Assembly (NCBI RefSeq): GCF_040371545.1
Contig: NZ_AP029048.1
Span: forward strand, 868,001 to 932,000
DNA length: 64,000 nucleotides
Direction: 5' to 3'
Source: Synechococcus sp. M16CYN
GTDB lineage: Bacteria; Cyanobacteriota; Cyanobacteriia; PCC-6307; Cyanobiaceae
Below, one piece after another: positions 9,878 through 18,502 of the stretch (positions within the stretch are counted from its first letter, which is position 1; every line of letters begins with the position of its first letter). Both the position numbers and the translations under genes were made by a program. Below the pieces are notes generated by a model. It was given only the letters and a program-made list of their open reading frames with translations. It ran no database searches and was not told the origin of the DNA.

Positions 9878-10213
9878 CTAGAGCGCAGCGTCTAATAGTG
9901 CCTTCAGTTGAGGCTGTGCGATTGCCCCTTCATGACGTGTCACGAGCCGTCCATGATGAAATAAGATCAAGGTAGGAATTCCTTGAACTTGATAAGCATC
10001 CCGAGTAGCGGGATTCCCATCAACTTCAAGCTTGCCAACACTCAATCGGCCACAATAGGTTTCTGCAGCCCAAGTCATAAGCGGAGCAATTAAGCGACAT
10101 GGACCGCACCAAGGAGCCCAAAAATCAACCAGCACGGCGTTGGAAGCTTTGAGCACCTCGGTTTCGAAACCGTTATCCGTGAAATCAACAACAGCAGAAG
10201 CCAAAGCAATCAA
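9878..10213 (-). CDS. Thioredoxin
   Basis: This 111-residue protein has the thioredoxin fold and the canonical redox motif WCGPC (Trp35-Cys39) in VDFWAPWCGPCR. The cis-proline region is IPTLILFHHGR, and the central Asp is replaced as usual by the LEVDGNPATRDAYQVQGIPT segment. It reduces disulfides of target proteins in the cytosol. The length is standard and no targeting signal is present. It is one of several thioredoxins expected in a cyanobacterium, so I do not assign a specific trx letter. It lies 47 bp downstream of the PspA/VIPP1 gene on the same strand and may share its transcript. Confidence 0.92.
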   Translation of the reverse strand: MIALASAVVDFTDNGFETEVLKASNAVLVDFWAPWCGPCRLIAPLMTWAAETYCGRLSVGKLEVDGNPATRDAYQVQGIPTLILFHHGRLVTRHEGAIAQPQLKALLDAAL

Positions 10214-10260
10214 GTGACTAGCGCAATTTTATGGAAATCAACGGAGAAAAACTCAGTAGA

Positions 10261-11034
10261 CTAAAGCTTGTCGATAGAACGCTTCAGGTCCTCTAAGTCA
10301 GCATCTATTTCCTCAACCTTCACTTTCTTGACCGGCTCAGAGGATCCCGCAGCTGGCAGCATTACCGTCTCGGCATCGCCTTTAAGCTGACTGCGCAGAG
10401 TAGCCAGCTCATCATCAACATTGTTACTACCCTCTAGAGCTGCGAATTTACTTTCTAGATCTGCGCCTGCTAACTCAGCAGCAGCCTGCCCAGTCGCCTC
10501 CATTGCCTCTACTTTTTCTTCCATTCGCTCAAAGGCGGCCATGGCCGAGTTGGTGCCAATATTGCCTACTGCGCTTTGCAGTTGTTGCTGAGCCTGGGCT
10601 GCTTGTGCACGGGCTTTGAGCATATCTTTTTTTGTTTTTGCCTCGGCAATTTTTCCTTCCAAAGCCATGAGACTCTTTTTAAGAGTCTCTACTTGGCTAT
10701 CCTGAGACCGAGCTTGGGTCCCAAGCGAGGTGGCAGTCTCTTGGAAAGTCTTACGTCGTGTCAGCGCATCGCGCGCGAGAGTTTCTTCTCCCTTTTTCAG
10801 GGCTAGCTCAGCTCGCTCATACCAAGTTTTTGCCTGAGATTCTGCCTGTTCAGCCTGATTACGAAGACGCTTCTGACTCGCGAGCGCAATGGCGACTGCT
10901 TGCCGCAGTTTGACCAAATCAGACTGCATATCAGCCACGGACTGATCAAGAATCTTGACTGGATCTTCCATGCTGTTAACAGCAGCGTTGGCGTTGGCGC
11001 GAACTAGTCGGCTCAGCCGATTGAAGAGGCCCAT
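10261..11034 (-). CDS. vipp1: PspA/IM30 (VIPP1-type) membrane-remodelling protein
   Basis: A 257-residue, almost completely helical protein of the PspA/IM30/ESCRT-III-like family. The amphipathic N-terminal helix is MGLFNRLSRLVRANANAAVN, followed by EDPVKILDQSVADMQ and long coiled coils rich in Ala, Gln, Lys and Glu. In cyanobacteria this family forms oligomeric rings that maintain thylakoid and plasma membranes. A start eight codons earlier (11058) is open, but the conserved helix begins at the ATG at 11034. The C-terminal tail (EPVKKVKVEEIDADLEDLKRSIDKL, quoted in parts) is the extra helix seen in IM30 rather than in PspA. Whether the organism also has a separate PspA is unknown. Confidence 0.88.
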   Translation of the reverse strand: MGLFNRLSRLVRANANAAVNSMEDPVKILDQSVADMQSDLVKLRQAVAIALASQKRLRNQAEQAESQAKTWYERAELALKKGEETLARDALTRRKTFQETATSLGTQARSQDSQVETLKKSLMALEGKIAEAKTKKDMLKARAQAAQAQQQLQSAVGNIGTNSAMAAFERMEEKVEAMEATGQAAAELAGADLESKFAALEGSNNVDDELATLRSQLKGDAETVMLPAAGSSEPVKKVKVEEIDADLEDLKRSIDKL

Positions 11035-11101
11035 TACACGAGGAAGGATCCGGTCCAACGTTAGCTAGATCTTATGGAATCTTTCTGCCTAAAGTTTCGG
11101 T

Positions 11102-11632
11102 ATGGCAGTTGCCCCCGATTCTCAACGTCGACGTCTACCTGGTCTGGAATTGCTTCAACCGCCCCAGAGAAGACCACTAGAACAACTGAAAAGTTGTCTC
11201 GGATCACTGCAGCGTGGCTGGCGGCGAGATAATCATTTTGCCGCTCTCTGGCAGGACTGGCCCGTAATCGTAGGCAAACGACTTGCTCCCCACTGTCGTC
11301 CATTAGAGTTACGTCGTGGCACTCTCACCATCGGCGCAAGCCACCCTCAATGGCGCCAGGCTCTTTTATATAATCGCCCTCAGCTTCTCAATGCTTTAGC
11401 AAGTGCTGGGTATTCGATCCGGAATCTACGTGTTCAACAGCATCATGCAGTGGAATTCGCCCAGACCGAAGACGAAGCAACCATCTGGGCCCGCCATCCT
11501 AGCCGTATCGATATTCACGGTATGGGGACATGTCCAAGCTGCAATCGTTTAGCTTCTAAGGGTGAGATCAAACTGTGGGACCACTGTGGTTTTTGTCATA
11601 GGCAGCATCTTATACAATCAACCAAAGAGTGA
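11102..11632 (+). CDS. DciA-like (DUF721) protein with C-terminal zinc-ribbon-like motif
   Basis: The middle of this 176-residue protein matches DUF721: a helical lead (QLKSCLGSLQRGWRRDNHF), then WPVIVGKRLAPHCRPLELRRG and GTLTIGASHPQWRQALLYN with the typical QLxxxAPxLL-like continuation. DUF721 proteins are related to DciA, the loader of the replicative helicase DnaB in most bacteria, so a role in replication initiation is likely by homology. The C-terminus adds a CPSC...CGFC pair (Cys-x2-Cys, 16 residues, Cys-x2-Cys) that could bind zinc. It is divergent from the PspA/VIPP1 gene and converges on a glycosyltransferase gene with a 1-bp gap. Confidence 0.75.
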   Translation: MAVAPDSQRRRLPGLELLQPPQRRPLEQLKSCLGSLQRGWRRDNHFAALWQDWPVIVGKRLAPHCRPLELRRGTLTIGASHPQWRQALLYNRPQLLNALASAGYSIRNLRVQQHHAVEFAQTEDEATIWARHPSRIDIHGMGTCPSCNRLASKGEIKLWDHCGFCHRQHLIQSTKE

Positions 11633-11633
11633 T

Positions 11634-13439
11634 TCAGAATCGTTCTTGCCTGGGTTGACGCCAATCCGCTTCAACGCCATCTGCTTTTAATACATCGGCA
11701 CGCTTCTCTAAACGTTGTCGATCGAGTCGCCAAAGATTATAAATTCCGTATTTACCAAGATGGATTGGGTCAAGATCACGCCAGTACTCTTGCTTAGAAG
11801 TATCGCTATCGATAGCGATTAGCACGGTGTCGGGAGCCTCATTACCTTCTAGGGAATACCCTACCCAACCGCGACGTCGCTCGTTTGCCAATCGATCTGC
11901 CAGATTTACCAATGCTCTATCAGAGCGACCTTCAAACAAAATTATCTGACCGGTGTGGAAATGAAGTGACGGCTTTATGACGCCTACCATTGCAAGAGGC
12001 TCACCCTTTCTGTATTGCTGACGCATTTGTGCAGCTATCTGCCGTACAGGAGCCTGGCGTAGTCGATCTGCTAGTTCTGCAATCGGAATCAAAGCAGTGA
12101 TGTGAAATAGAAGTAACGGAACTTGTATACCAAGTAGGCCTACCACCGCTGGTTCGCGTAAGACTAAAGCGATGAGGCCGAGTATCGCCGCAAGGCTAAA
12201 CCACAACGCAGTGCGCCGTACCAACCCACTTGCAAGGAGATCGACGGCTAAAGTGGGCATCTCCGGATCATTAATCCATCCAACCCAAGCTGGAGCCAGC
12301 CAAAAACAAATGGCCAGCAATACAACCAATCCTAGGGAAATAATCCAGGCCCAGATTTGCAGGCGGTTTCGACCAGTTGTGGCGAAACCCGTAAGTAGAG
12401 CGGCCGCCGGCGTAGCCGGCAACCAATAGCTAGGAAGTTTGGTTGCAGCAACAGTGAACAGAAGAAAAACTGCAACCAACCAACATGCGGCGAACTGTTG
12501 AAGAGACTGTTCAGGCGGAACACGCTGTCGAGGTACCTGAACCAGGCCAAGGATCAAAAATGGGGTCAATGGCAAAGCGGCCACCACCATAACCGGCCCA
12601 AAAAACCACCAAGGTTGAAGGTGATCGTTCACGACTGATGTGAAGCGCTGGATGTTGTGATATCCGAAAAAACTGTCCCAGAAAGCCTGGCCTTCCACTA
12701 GCAATTCAAGTCCGTACCATGGCAGGCTGATCAGAGTCGTGACCAGTATTCCTTGGACTGGTCGTAATCGTGTCCAAGCAGTGCGTAGGTCGTGCCGTAA
12801 TGCACCAAACAAAAGTAGTGCTAAACCAGATATCACGACCGACACAGGTCCTTTTACGAGCACTGCGAGGCCGAGAACGGTCCATGCCGGCCACCAGGCT
12901 ATACAGGTTGGATCCGCGAACCGTCTCCATTGCAGGAGCAAACTGATCCCCAAGGATCCACAAAGTAGAGCATCGCTGACGGCCGTTCTGCTCCAAACCA
13001 AAACTAGAGGAGACAGAGCGAAGGCAAGTGCTGTGATTACCGATGTACTTCTGGGCCGGATATCTTTTTCTTGAGGCCAGCGTAAAAACGTATCTGTTAG
13101 CACCAGCATCATTGCGATTGACGCAAAGGCTGACGGCAACCTTGCTGCCCAGCTTCCAAGTGGATCCCAGAAATCTCCGCCTGGCAAGGAATAACCAAGA
13201 CCCATTAACCAATACACCAGGGGAGGTTTGTCGTAACGAGGTAAACCGTTCACCTGCGGAGTGAGCCAATCGCCGGTTTCGGCCATGGCGCGCCCTGCAG
13301 CTGCAAACAACGGCGGGGTTTCGTCCACTACACCAGTTGCACCAAGGCGCCAGAGCGTAATTAGAACACCTAAACCGAGTACCAATATCAGCGTTTGTCG
13401 TCGCTCTCGGCAGGACACACTCACAGACAGGCCATTCAA
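11634..13439 (-). CDS. ArnT/PMT-like membrane glycosyltransferase
   Basis: A 601-residue polytopic protein with about 11-12 hydrophobic helices followed by a soluble C-terminal part of about 150 residues. The N-terminal signature VDETPPLFAAAGRAMAETGD and then LPRYDKPPLVYWLMGLGYSL matches the GT83/PMT superfamily, whose members move sugars from polyprenyl-phosphate donors onto lipid A or proteins at the outer face of the inner membrane. The acidic DE pair is the expected catalytic site. The substrate in cyanobacteria is not known. Its start overlaps the end of the GT4 gene by 4 nt, so it is second in a three-gene leftward cluster. Confidence 0.85.
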   Translation of the reverse strand: MNGLSVSVSCRERRQTLILVLGLGVLITLWRLGATGVVDETPPLFAAAGRAMAETGDWLTPQVNGLPRYDKPPLVYWLMGLGYSLPGGDFWDPLGSWAARLPSAFASIAMMLVLTDTFLRWPQEKDIRPRSTSVITALAFALSPLVLVWSRTAVSDALLCGSLGISLLLQWRRFADPTCIAWWPAWTVLGLAVLVKGPVSVVISGLALLLFGALRHDLRTAWTRLRPVQGILVTTLISLPWYGLELLVEGQAFWDSFFGYHNIQRFTSVVNDHLQPWWFFGPVMVVAALPLTPFLILGLVQVPRQRVPPEQSLQQFAACWLVAVFLLFTVAATKLPSYWLPATPAAALLTGFATTGRNRLQIWAWIISLGLVVLLAICFWLAPAWVGWINDPEMPTLAVDLLASGLVRRTALWFSLAAILGLIALVLREPAVVGLLGIQVPLLLFHITALIPIAELADRLRQAPVRQIAAQMRQQYRKGEPLAMVGVIKPSLHFHTGQIILFEGRSDRALVNLADRLANERRRGWVGYSLEGNEAPDTVLIAIDSDTSKQEYWRDLDPIHLGKYGIYNLWRLDRQRLEKRADVLKADGVEADWRQPRQERF

Positions 13440-14545
13440 TATGTTCCAGTGAGGTTGGCATCTGCTCTTAATCCATCGCGGATCCAGTCATATACGCGGG
13501 CACTGAAGACCTCGTGAGTTGCATGGCTTTCCACCCATGCACGACAGTCCATACGGTCAATCTCATCAATGCGATTTAACGCTGACGTCAAAGCGGCCAC
13601 ATCGTCTGCTGGAACAAGCCAGCCGGTCTCACCAGACTTGATGAGTTCACCGGGTCCGCCACGATCGTAGGCTATTACCGGAACGCCGCACGCTAGAGCT
13701 TCCACCACAACATTTCCGTAGGCTTCATTCCACTTGGGAGTGCTAATTAATGCACGGCAGCGGCCTAGCTCCTCCTGCATTTCTTGAGTGGAACAAAAAC
13801 CTCGCCATACAAGTGTTCCCGCTGGCACACTGGCCTCTACAAAGTCGGCGTAGTCTCGATCTTCCTTGAATCCCCACACTAAGAGTGGCTCACCGAGAGC
13901 GGCTGCCGCAGCGGCCGCATCCTCGAGTCCTTTTTCCGGGGCTATTCTTCCCGCCCAGCCCAGGGGGCCGTTGGTCTTCGTTTGCATATTGTAGTTGCTC
14001 AAGTCAAAACCATTTCCCACAACTTTGGCTGCTCCAGGAAGACAAAAATCAGCAGCTTGGCGGTGAGTATGGAACGCTAGTCGACCCGGATGGCTGCAAG
14101 CCAACGCCTCAATGGCCTCACGCATCACCATAGCCACATTGCCCATACTGATTAGATGAAAGAGACGTGGTCTGACATAGGGCGTGAGCCAAAGAGGGAG
14201 CCAGTCATAGCCACAATTAATTACAGCATCAGCACGCTCTCCATGTTCGAGAGCTGCCTTCCATAGCGCTGGCAGTAACCCGTTTCTCGGAATAATGACA
14301 GAAGATTTGGAATTGGCGTGCTGCCAGCTAGGTTGATCAACACCATCCACCTCAACTAGATCCGCAGCAGAACATCGCGAGGGCAACTGCGAACCCATAG
14401 CAGAAATGAGAGTCACTCGGTGATTCTGGAGGATTAAGCCTTGTACTAACGATGTAAGAGTGAGCTCAACGCCACCACCTCGACCGCTACCGAGAGCACC
14501 GATCGGTGTATTTACCAGTACAAGGCGGAGAGGGTGCACCGTCAC
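13436..14545 (-). CDS. GT4-family glycosyltransferase, possibly pteridine glucosyltransferase-like
   Basis: This 369-residue GT-B enzyme begins VNTPIGALGSGRGGGVELTL, the glycine-rich loop typical of the group. Donor-site motifs near the C-terminus are AYGNVVVEALACGVPVIAYD and GGPGELIKSGETGWLV. From memory, the N-terminus is very close to that of the cyanobacterial UDP-glucose:tetrahydrobiopterin glucosyltransferase (BGluT), so a pteridine-glucoside function is a reasonable guess. A lipid or exopolysaccharide sugar transferase is the alternative. It overlaps the EamA-transporter gene upstream by 59 nt and the ArnT-like gene downstream by 4 nt. Confidence 0.82.
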   Translation of the reverse strand: MTVHPLRLVLVNTPIGALGSGRGGGVELTLTSLVQGLILQNHRVTLISAMGSQLPSRCSAADLVEVDGVDQPSWQHANSKSSVIIPRNGLLPALWKAALEHGERADAVINCGYDWLPLWLTPYVRPRLFHLISMGNVAMVMREAIEALACSHPGRLAFHTHRQAADFCLPGAAKVVGNGFDLSNYNMQTKTNGPLGWAGRIAPEKGLEDAAAAAAALGEPLLVWGFKEDRDYADFVEASVPAGTLVWRGFCSTQEMQEELGRCRALISTPKWNEAYGNVVVEALACGVPVIAYDRGGPGELIKSGETGWLVPADDVAALTSALNRIDEIDRMDCRAWVESHATHEVFSARVYDWIRDGLRADANLTGTY

Positions 14546-15485
14546 GCAAAAAGTTCCCGGTATCGGTAGTGGGTTGCCATAGTCTCTGTCGCTGACTCAT
14601 GCAAATTACAGATATCAATACCAACACGACGCCGATCCACTGCAAAGAACTCAAACGCTCCCCAAGTAACCATCCCCCGGTTGCCAAGGCAAAGACTGGA
14701 GTCAGGAAGCCTAGGCTGCTAAAGCTCGTAAGGTCCCTGTGATTGGCAAACCAAAAGAAGAGACCGTATGCTAGCGCACCGCCCAATAGGCTGGCAAATC
14801 CTATCCGTCCCCAATCGGTTAGGGTCCAGTAGATTGGTTTTGTCTTGTTTTGAAGTCCGAAGAGCAGTAGTAGAGGAACGCTTCCCAAAAACATATGCCA
14901 TGCCGTCACTGTCACTGGATCACTGTGGCGAGAAGCGAAGCGAATCAGTACGGTGCCGAAAGCCATAGATAGGGACGCTAGTAGCATCCATCCCTCTCCA
15001 GGTCGCAATAGCTGCTCAATGTTAGGTGGATCAGCTAATAACCACCAGTGATTCAAAAATTCACCAGGTACACCCAGACAAAAGATACCAGCCAATCCAA
15101 GACCTAAACCAGCCCACCCAAACGGATTGATCGATTCGGCAAACAATCCTCGCGCTAAGAGAGCCACCAGCAAGGGCTGACAATCAATCAGGACTGATCC
15201 TAGACCAGCACCGGTGTCACTGAGGCCGATTACTAAGAGACTTTGAAACAAACATGCATCCACTAACGTGAATAAAGCAAACCAGCCCAGATCGCGGCCA
15301 TCAATCCACACGCTACGCCCGGTTGAAAGGATCCAAAGCAAGAGAGCCAAGCCAGCAGGGAGAAGCCTTAAACCAGCTATAAGCCATGGCCCATTCGTAT
15401 TCGTTAGAGGGGCCATGGCCGTCATGGCGGTACCCCAAAGAGCAAAGGGTAATACCATCAACAGCCAGAGCCGAATTAATGGCAT
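14487..15485 (-). CDS. EamA/DMT-superfamily transporter
   Basis: About ten hydrophobic helices in two homologous EamA halves. Characteristic pieces are WLLMVLPFALWGTAMTAMAP at the N-terminus, LLVIGLSDTGAGLGSVLIDC, and SFSSLGFLTPVFALATGGWL with LGERLSSLQWIGVVLVLISV in the second half. Such proteins export metabolites or amino acids; the substrate cannot be read from sequence. A longer frame starts at 15566, but the first helix and the homologous start favour the ATG at 15485 (333 residues). The last 20 residues overlap the glycosyltransferase gene. Divergent from sppA, leaving about 50 bp for both promoters. Confidence 0.87.
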   Translation of the reverse strand: MPLIRLWLLMVLPFALWGTAMTAMAPLTNTNGPWLIAGLRLLPAGLALLLWILSTGRSVWIDGRDLGWFALFTLVDACLFQSLLVIGLSDTGAGLGSVLIDCQPLLVALLARGLFAESINPFGWAGLGLGLAGIFCLGVPGEFLNHWWLLADPPNIEQLLRPGEGWMLLASLSMAFGTVLIRFASRHSDPVTVTAWHMFLGSVPLLLLFGLQNKTKPIYWTLTDWGRIGFASLLGGALAYGLFFWFANHRDLTSFSSLGFLTPVFALATGGWLLGERLSSLQWIGVVLVLISVICMSQRQRLWQPTTDTGNFLRDGAPSPPCTGKYTDRCSR

Positions 15486-15538
15486 GACGACAGTCCGAAG
15501 GCCTCTTTTTAAGATCCTGAGGCCTTCAACTGCGCGAC

Positions 15539-16351
15539 ATGATCTGGCCCCTGAGCCGAAAATCACACCGCCGGATGGCGCGCATCGTTGTGGAGGGGCC
15601 GATTAACGGCGCTACACGACAGCGTGTCCTTAAAGCGTTGCTTGAAGTCAAGCGTCGCGAATTTCCTGCGCTTCTCCTGCGAATCGACAGTCCTGGCGGA
15701 ACAGTTGGGGACAGTCAGGAAATTCATTCAGCGCTGATGAGGTTGCGGGATCAAGGTTGCCGTGTGGTAGCTAGCTTTGGCAACATTTCTGCTTCCGGTG
15801 GGGTCTACATCGGTGTCGCTGCTGAAAAAATCGTTGCAAATCCAGGCACTATTACTGGCTCCATCGGCGTAATACTCCGTGGCAACGACCTCTCTCGCGT
15901 GCTTGAGCGTATCGGCATCCGTTTTGATACGGTGAAGAGTGGAAAATTCAAAGACATCCTGTCCCCTGATCGACCGCTCAACGCGGAAGAGAGCGCACTA
16001 CTTCAGGACTTAATCGATAGTAGTTATGGACAATTTGTTGCTGTCGTAGCGCAAGGCCGCAACCTTAGTGAGGAGACAGTGAAGCAATTCGCGGATGGCC
16101 GGGTGTTCAGTGGCGAGCAAGCCTTGGGATTCGGGCTTGTTGATGAGTTGGGGGATGAGGAACATGCCCGACAGCTGGCCGCAGAGTTAGCGAACCTTGA
16201 TCAGGACGACATTCGACCAGTGACTCTCGGCAAGCCTCGCCGAAAAGTGAGCAGCTTGCTACCTGGTTCTCAAATTTTCAGCCAGATTCAACAACGATTA
16301 TCAATCGAACTTATGGGCAGTGGCCAGGTGCTTTGGCTGTATCGCTCATGA
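15539..16351 (+). CDS. sppA: Signal peptide peptidase SppA, short S49 type
   Basis: This 270-residue serine protease digests leftover signal peptides or membrane-protein fragments. The S49 fold is clear: LLLRIDSPGGTVGDSQEIH, then FGNISASGGVYIGVAAEKI with the catalytic serine at Ser86, and GTITGSIGVI. The general-base lysine is expected in KSGKFKD (Lys138 by alignment to known SppA). It is the short, single-domain form, without a clear N-terminal membrane anchor; the Arg/Lys-rich start (WPLSRKSHRRMAR) may lie against the membrane. Its stop overlaps the aroH start as ATGA, indicating coupled translation. Confidence 0.93.
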   Translation: MIWPLSRKSHRRMARIVVEGPINGATRQRVLKALLEVKRREFPALLLRIDSPGGTVGDSQEIHSALMRLRDQGCRVVASFGNISASGGVYIGVAAEKIVANPGTITGSIGVILRGNDLSRVLERIGIRFDTVKSGKFKDILSPDRPLNAEESALLQDLIDSSYGQFVAVVAQGRNLSEETVKQFADGRVFSGEQALGFGLVDELGDEEHARQLAAELANLDQDDIRPVTLGKPRRKVSSLLPGSQIFSQIQQRLSIELMGSGQVLWLYRS

Positions 16352-16731
16352 ACAATTCCACGCTGAGACTGGTTGGCTTGCGGGCCGCGACGACATCTGC
16401 CGCCAACACGGTCGCTGCGATCCAGATTGCTGTACGGGATCTTATCGATGCACTTGTCGAGGAAAATGCCCTAACACCAAAACGGATTGTATCGGTGACT
16501 TTTTCTGTAACAGCAGATCTCGATGCTTGTTTCCCAGCGGCCATGGCCCGACAACGTCCGGGGTGGGATGGAGTTGCCCTTCTTGATTGTCAACAGATGG
16601 CTGTTCAAGGGGATCTCGAACGCTGTATTCGGATTTTGGCTCATGCCTGGATGCCTGGGGACCGTAGGCCAATTCACCCTTACCGTGGGAAGGCCTATCT
16701 CCTGCGTCCTGATAGATCCAATTATGATTGA
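16348..16731 (+). CDS. aroH: Chorismate mutase, AroH class
   Basis: A 127-residue monofunctional chorismate mutase that converts chorismate to prephenate for phenylalanine and tyrosine synthesis. It follows the Bacillus-type trimeric AroH pattern: LRLVGLRAATTSAANT at the N-terminus (Arg in the active site), LIDALVEENALTPKRIVSVTF, then the AADLDA/FPA segment (SVTADLDACFPAAMAR) and a PIHPYRGKAYLLRPDR end, which includes the Y/R residues around the substrate. The ATG at 16348 overlaps the sppA stop and gives the expected N-terminus. pheA, encoding the next step towards phenylalanine, lies separately at 50.4 kb. Confidence 0.92.
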   Translation: MNNSTLRLVGLRAATTSAANTVAAIQIAVRDLIDALVEENALTPKRIVSVTFSVTADLDACFPAAMARQRPGWDGVALLDCQQMAVQGDLERCIRILAHAWMPGDRRPIHPYRGKAYLLRPDRSNYD

Positions 16732-16809
16732 CAGATTAAGATGCCGACCCCTCAAGACACCAGTCTAATATTGCATTTAGGAGAATTTATACAAGCCGCC
16801 CTCGTCGCT

Positions 16810-17385
16810 ATGCACCGTTCGCTTCTGCAACGTCTGATGCCCTGTGCGGCGGCCACCAGTACATTGTTGATCAGCGCATGCTTGGGCGGCGTAATACCAG
16901 CGTCATCTTCGGCCCAGAGCACGACCGGTCTGATGGAGTTCCGATGGAACCCAGATCGCAACTACAGGAAACTGTACTATTTTCAAACTTCTGATACTGA
17001 GAACGATCGATCGGACTGGTATCTCACCCTGCGTGAAGAAGATCGCAAGATTGTCATGTCTAAATTGACGGTGACGGTGCCGGATTTTTTCGATGCTAAA
17101 CTTAAGCCGGAACGTATGTCATTTTGCCGTACGTCGCGAGGTGGTATCACGGGTCGCTCTAGGTGCCTTGAAGAGATTAGAGCGACTATTGAAGTCACCA
17201 AGGATCAGACAAGCATCGAGGTTTTACCCAATCAACCGGTTCCGACCGAGGGAGACTATTCCCTACATATCAGGCTGTTCAATCCTAGAGGGAAGCGGAT
17301 GTACCAAATGAATGCGTTAATTCAAGCCCCTGGCAATATGTCGATACCAAGCTATGTCGGCAGTTGGATAATTGACATAGACTAG
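16810..17385 (+). CDS. DUF2808 secreted protein
   Basis: A 191-residue protein with an N-terminal signal ([20 protein letters not shown] followed by a small-residue region ending near SSSAQ). The mature part carries the DUF2808 pattern: FDWNP-like [39 protein letters not shown], and a tail around [22 protein letters not shown]2808 proteins are widespread in cyanobacteria and presumed periplasmic or envelope proteins of unknown role. The frame extends upstream to 16741, but the signal peptide supports the ATG at 16810. It sits between aroH and rpmH on the same strand. Confidence 0.75.
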   Translation: MHRSLLQRLMPCAAATSTLLISACLGGVIPASSSAQSTTGLMEFRWNPDRNYRKLYYFQTSDTENDRSDWYLTLREEDRKIVMSKLTVTVPDFFDAKLKPERMSFCRTSRGGITGRSRCLEEIRATIEVTKDQTSIEVLPNQPVPTEGDYSLHIRLFNPRGKRMYQMNALIQAPGNMSIPSYVGSWIIDID

Positions 17386-17435
17386 GTAATCGATGTAGCA
17401 GTTGGCTCAGATCGGCTAGAAGCCAAATCGTTCTT

Positions 17436-17573
17436 ATGACGAAGCGCACTTTTGGTGGGACAAGCCGTAAACGGAAACGCATTTCTGGTTTTCGCGTACG
17501 AATGCGTTCTCATACTGGCCGCCGATTAATTCGGGCGCGACGCAAGCGAGGACGGACCCGGCTAGCTGTTTGA
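17436..17573 (+). CDS. rpmH: 50S ribosomal protein L34
   Basis: A 45-residue, strongly basic protein too short to stand out by length. It starts [19 protein letters not shown] and contains [20 protein letters not shown], the L34 signature, ending GRTRLAV. L34 is a late-assembling protein of the large ribosomal subunit. It is followed after about 90 bp by rnpA, the standard bacterial rpmH-rnpA order, and then by the PH-domain gene and yidC. The ATG is the only suitable start. Confidence 0.96.
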   Translation: MTKRTFGGTSRKRKRISGFRVRMRSHTGRRLIRARRKRGRTRLAV

Positions 17574-17661
17574 CCTGGGTTACTTCCATCTCGTAACATT
17601 TCAATGAAGTGGACGTCACGTGTTCGTCCCATCTCGATCGTTCTGTACACATTTTGGGTCG

Positions 17662-18045
17662 ATGGTACTCCCGGCTTCCATGCGCCTGCGTGGATATCGT
17701 TGCTTCAGCCGACTACACCGTTCTAATCGACGCCACTACAGTCAATTGATGGTCCTGCGTCAAATCGAGAGTGATCCAAAACAGCTCAAGCCTGAGCTAA
17801 GGCACCAAAGCACAACTTGTCGTTGTGCTTTGGTGATTAGCAACAGAGTGAGCAAGCGAGCCGTTCGTCGAAATCGCCTGAGACGGTTGCTACATGATCA
17901 CCTTCGCAAGCGTCTTGAGCAGCGGTCCGATCTAGCTGACCGGTGGTTATTGATCAGTCTCAAGCCAGATGCCGCAGAAGCCGAACCAGCGCAGTTGCTC
18001 AAAGAATGCGACAGTCTTTTAAAAATTGCAGGTCTGAGAAAATGA
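17662..18045 (+). CDS. rnpA: Ribonuclease P protein component
   Basis: A 127-residue basic protein that assists the RNase P RNA in maturing tRNA 5' ends. The key RNR segment is present as SNRVSKRAVRRNRLRRLLHD, and the preceding CRCALVISNRV matches the central beta strand of the family. The C-terminus DRWLLISLKPDAAEAEPAQL is also typical. The frame is open from 17620; I chose the ATG at 17662, which gives MVLPASMRLRGYRCF as in marine Synechococcus proteins (17680 is another option). The stop overlaps the start of the PH-domain gene as ATGA. Confidence 0.92.
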   Translation: MVLPASMRLRGYRCFSRLHRSNRRHYSQLMVLRQIESDPKQLKPELRHQSTTCRCALVISNRVSKRAVRRNRLRRLLHDHLRKRLEQRSDLADRWLLISLKPDAAEAEPAQLLKECDSLLKIAGLRK

Positions 18046-18449
18046 CCACCATTCAGGAAGACCTTCACTACGAAGGCGGACCAGCAAAAGGGGATCTGAT
18101 CCTGAATATTTTGCTAGGATTCACGCTGATTGGTCTACCATTCACCATCGGTGCCATCGTACGAGCCATTTGGTTGCGGTTCCGCATTACTAGCCGACGT
18201 ATTTCAGTTTGCGGTGGTTGGATGGGCAATGACAAGACGCAAGTAGTTTATTCTCAGATCAGTGAAGTGCGAACTGTCCCACGAGGCTTTGGCGCCTGGG
18301 GAGACATGGTTCTTGTTCTTAGGGATGGTGCTCGACTTGAGCTTCGCTCTTTGCCGCGTTTTCGAGAGGTGGAAACTTACATTCTTGAACGCATGAACAA
18401 CCGTTCATCCGCACCATCTAACAAGTCAGTTGAAGGCTTTGCCGCTTAA
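18042..18449 (+). CDS. PH (bPH2) domain membrane protein
   Basis: A 135-residue protein. After a short soluble start ([19 protein letters not shown]) there is a hydrophobic hairpin ([20 protein letters not shown]), then the bacterial PH-like domain: [20 protein letters not shown], followed by a [15 protein letters not shown] strand and [20 protein letters not shown]. The ATG at 18042 overlaps the rnpA stop. The conserved position between rnpA and yidC in picocyanobacteria suggests a role related to membrane-protein insertion or co-regulation, but the function is unknown. Confidence 0.82.
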   Translation: MTTIQEDLHYEGGPAKGDLILNILLGFTLIGLPFTIGAIVRAIWLRFRITSRRISVCGGWMGNDKTQVVYSQISEVRTVPRGFGAWGDMVLVLRDGARLELRSLPRFREVETYILERMNNRSSAPSNKSVEGFAA

Positions 18450-18502
18450 TCGTCATTCATGCACACTGGCTTGATAACCACACTAACCCCGGGTTTCTCA
18501 AC

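Noticed and set aside
12706-13461. 251-codon second minus-strand frame over the ArnT-like gene
   Set aside because: Same-strand out-of-phase shadow; the ArnT-like frame carries the recognisable motifs and membrane helices.
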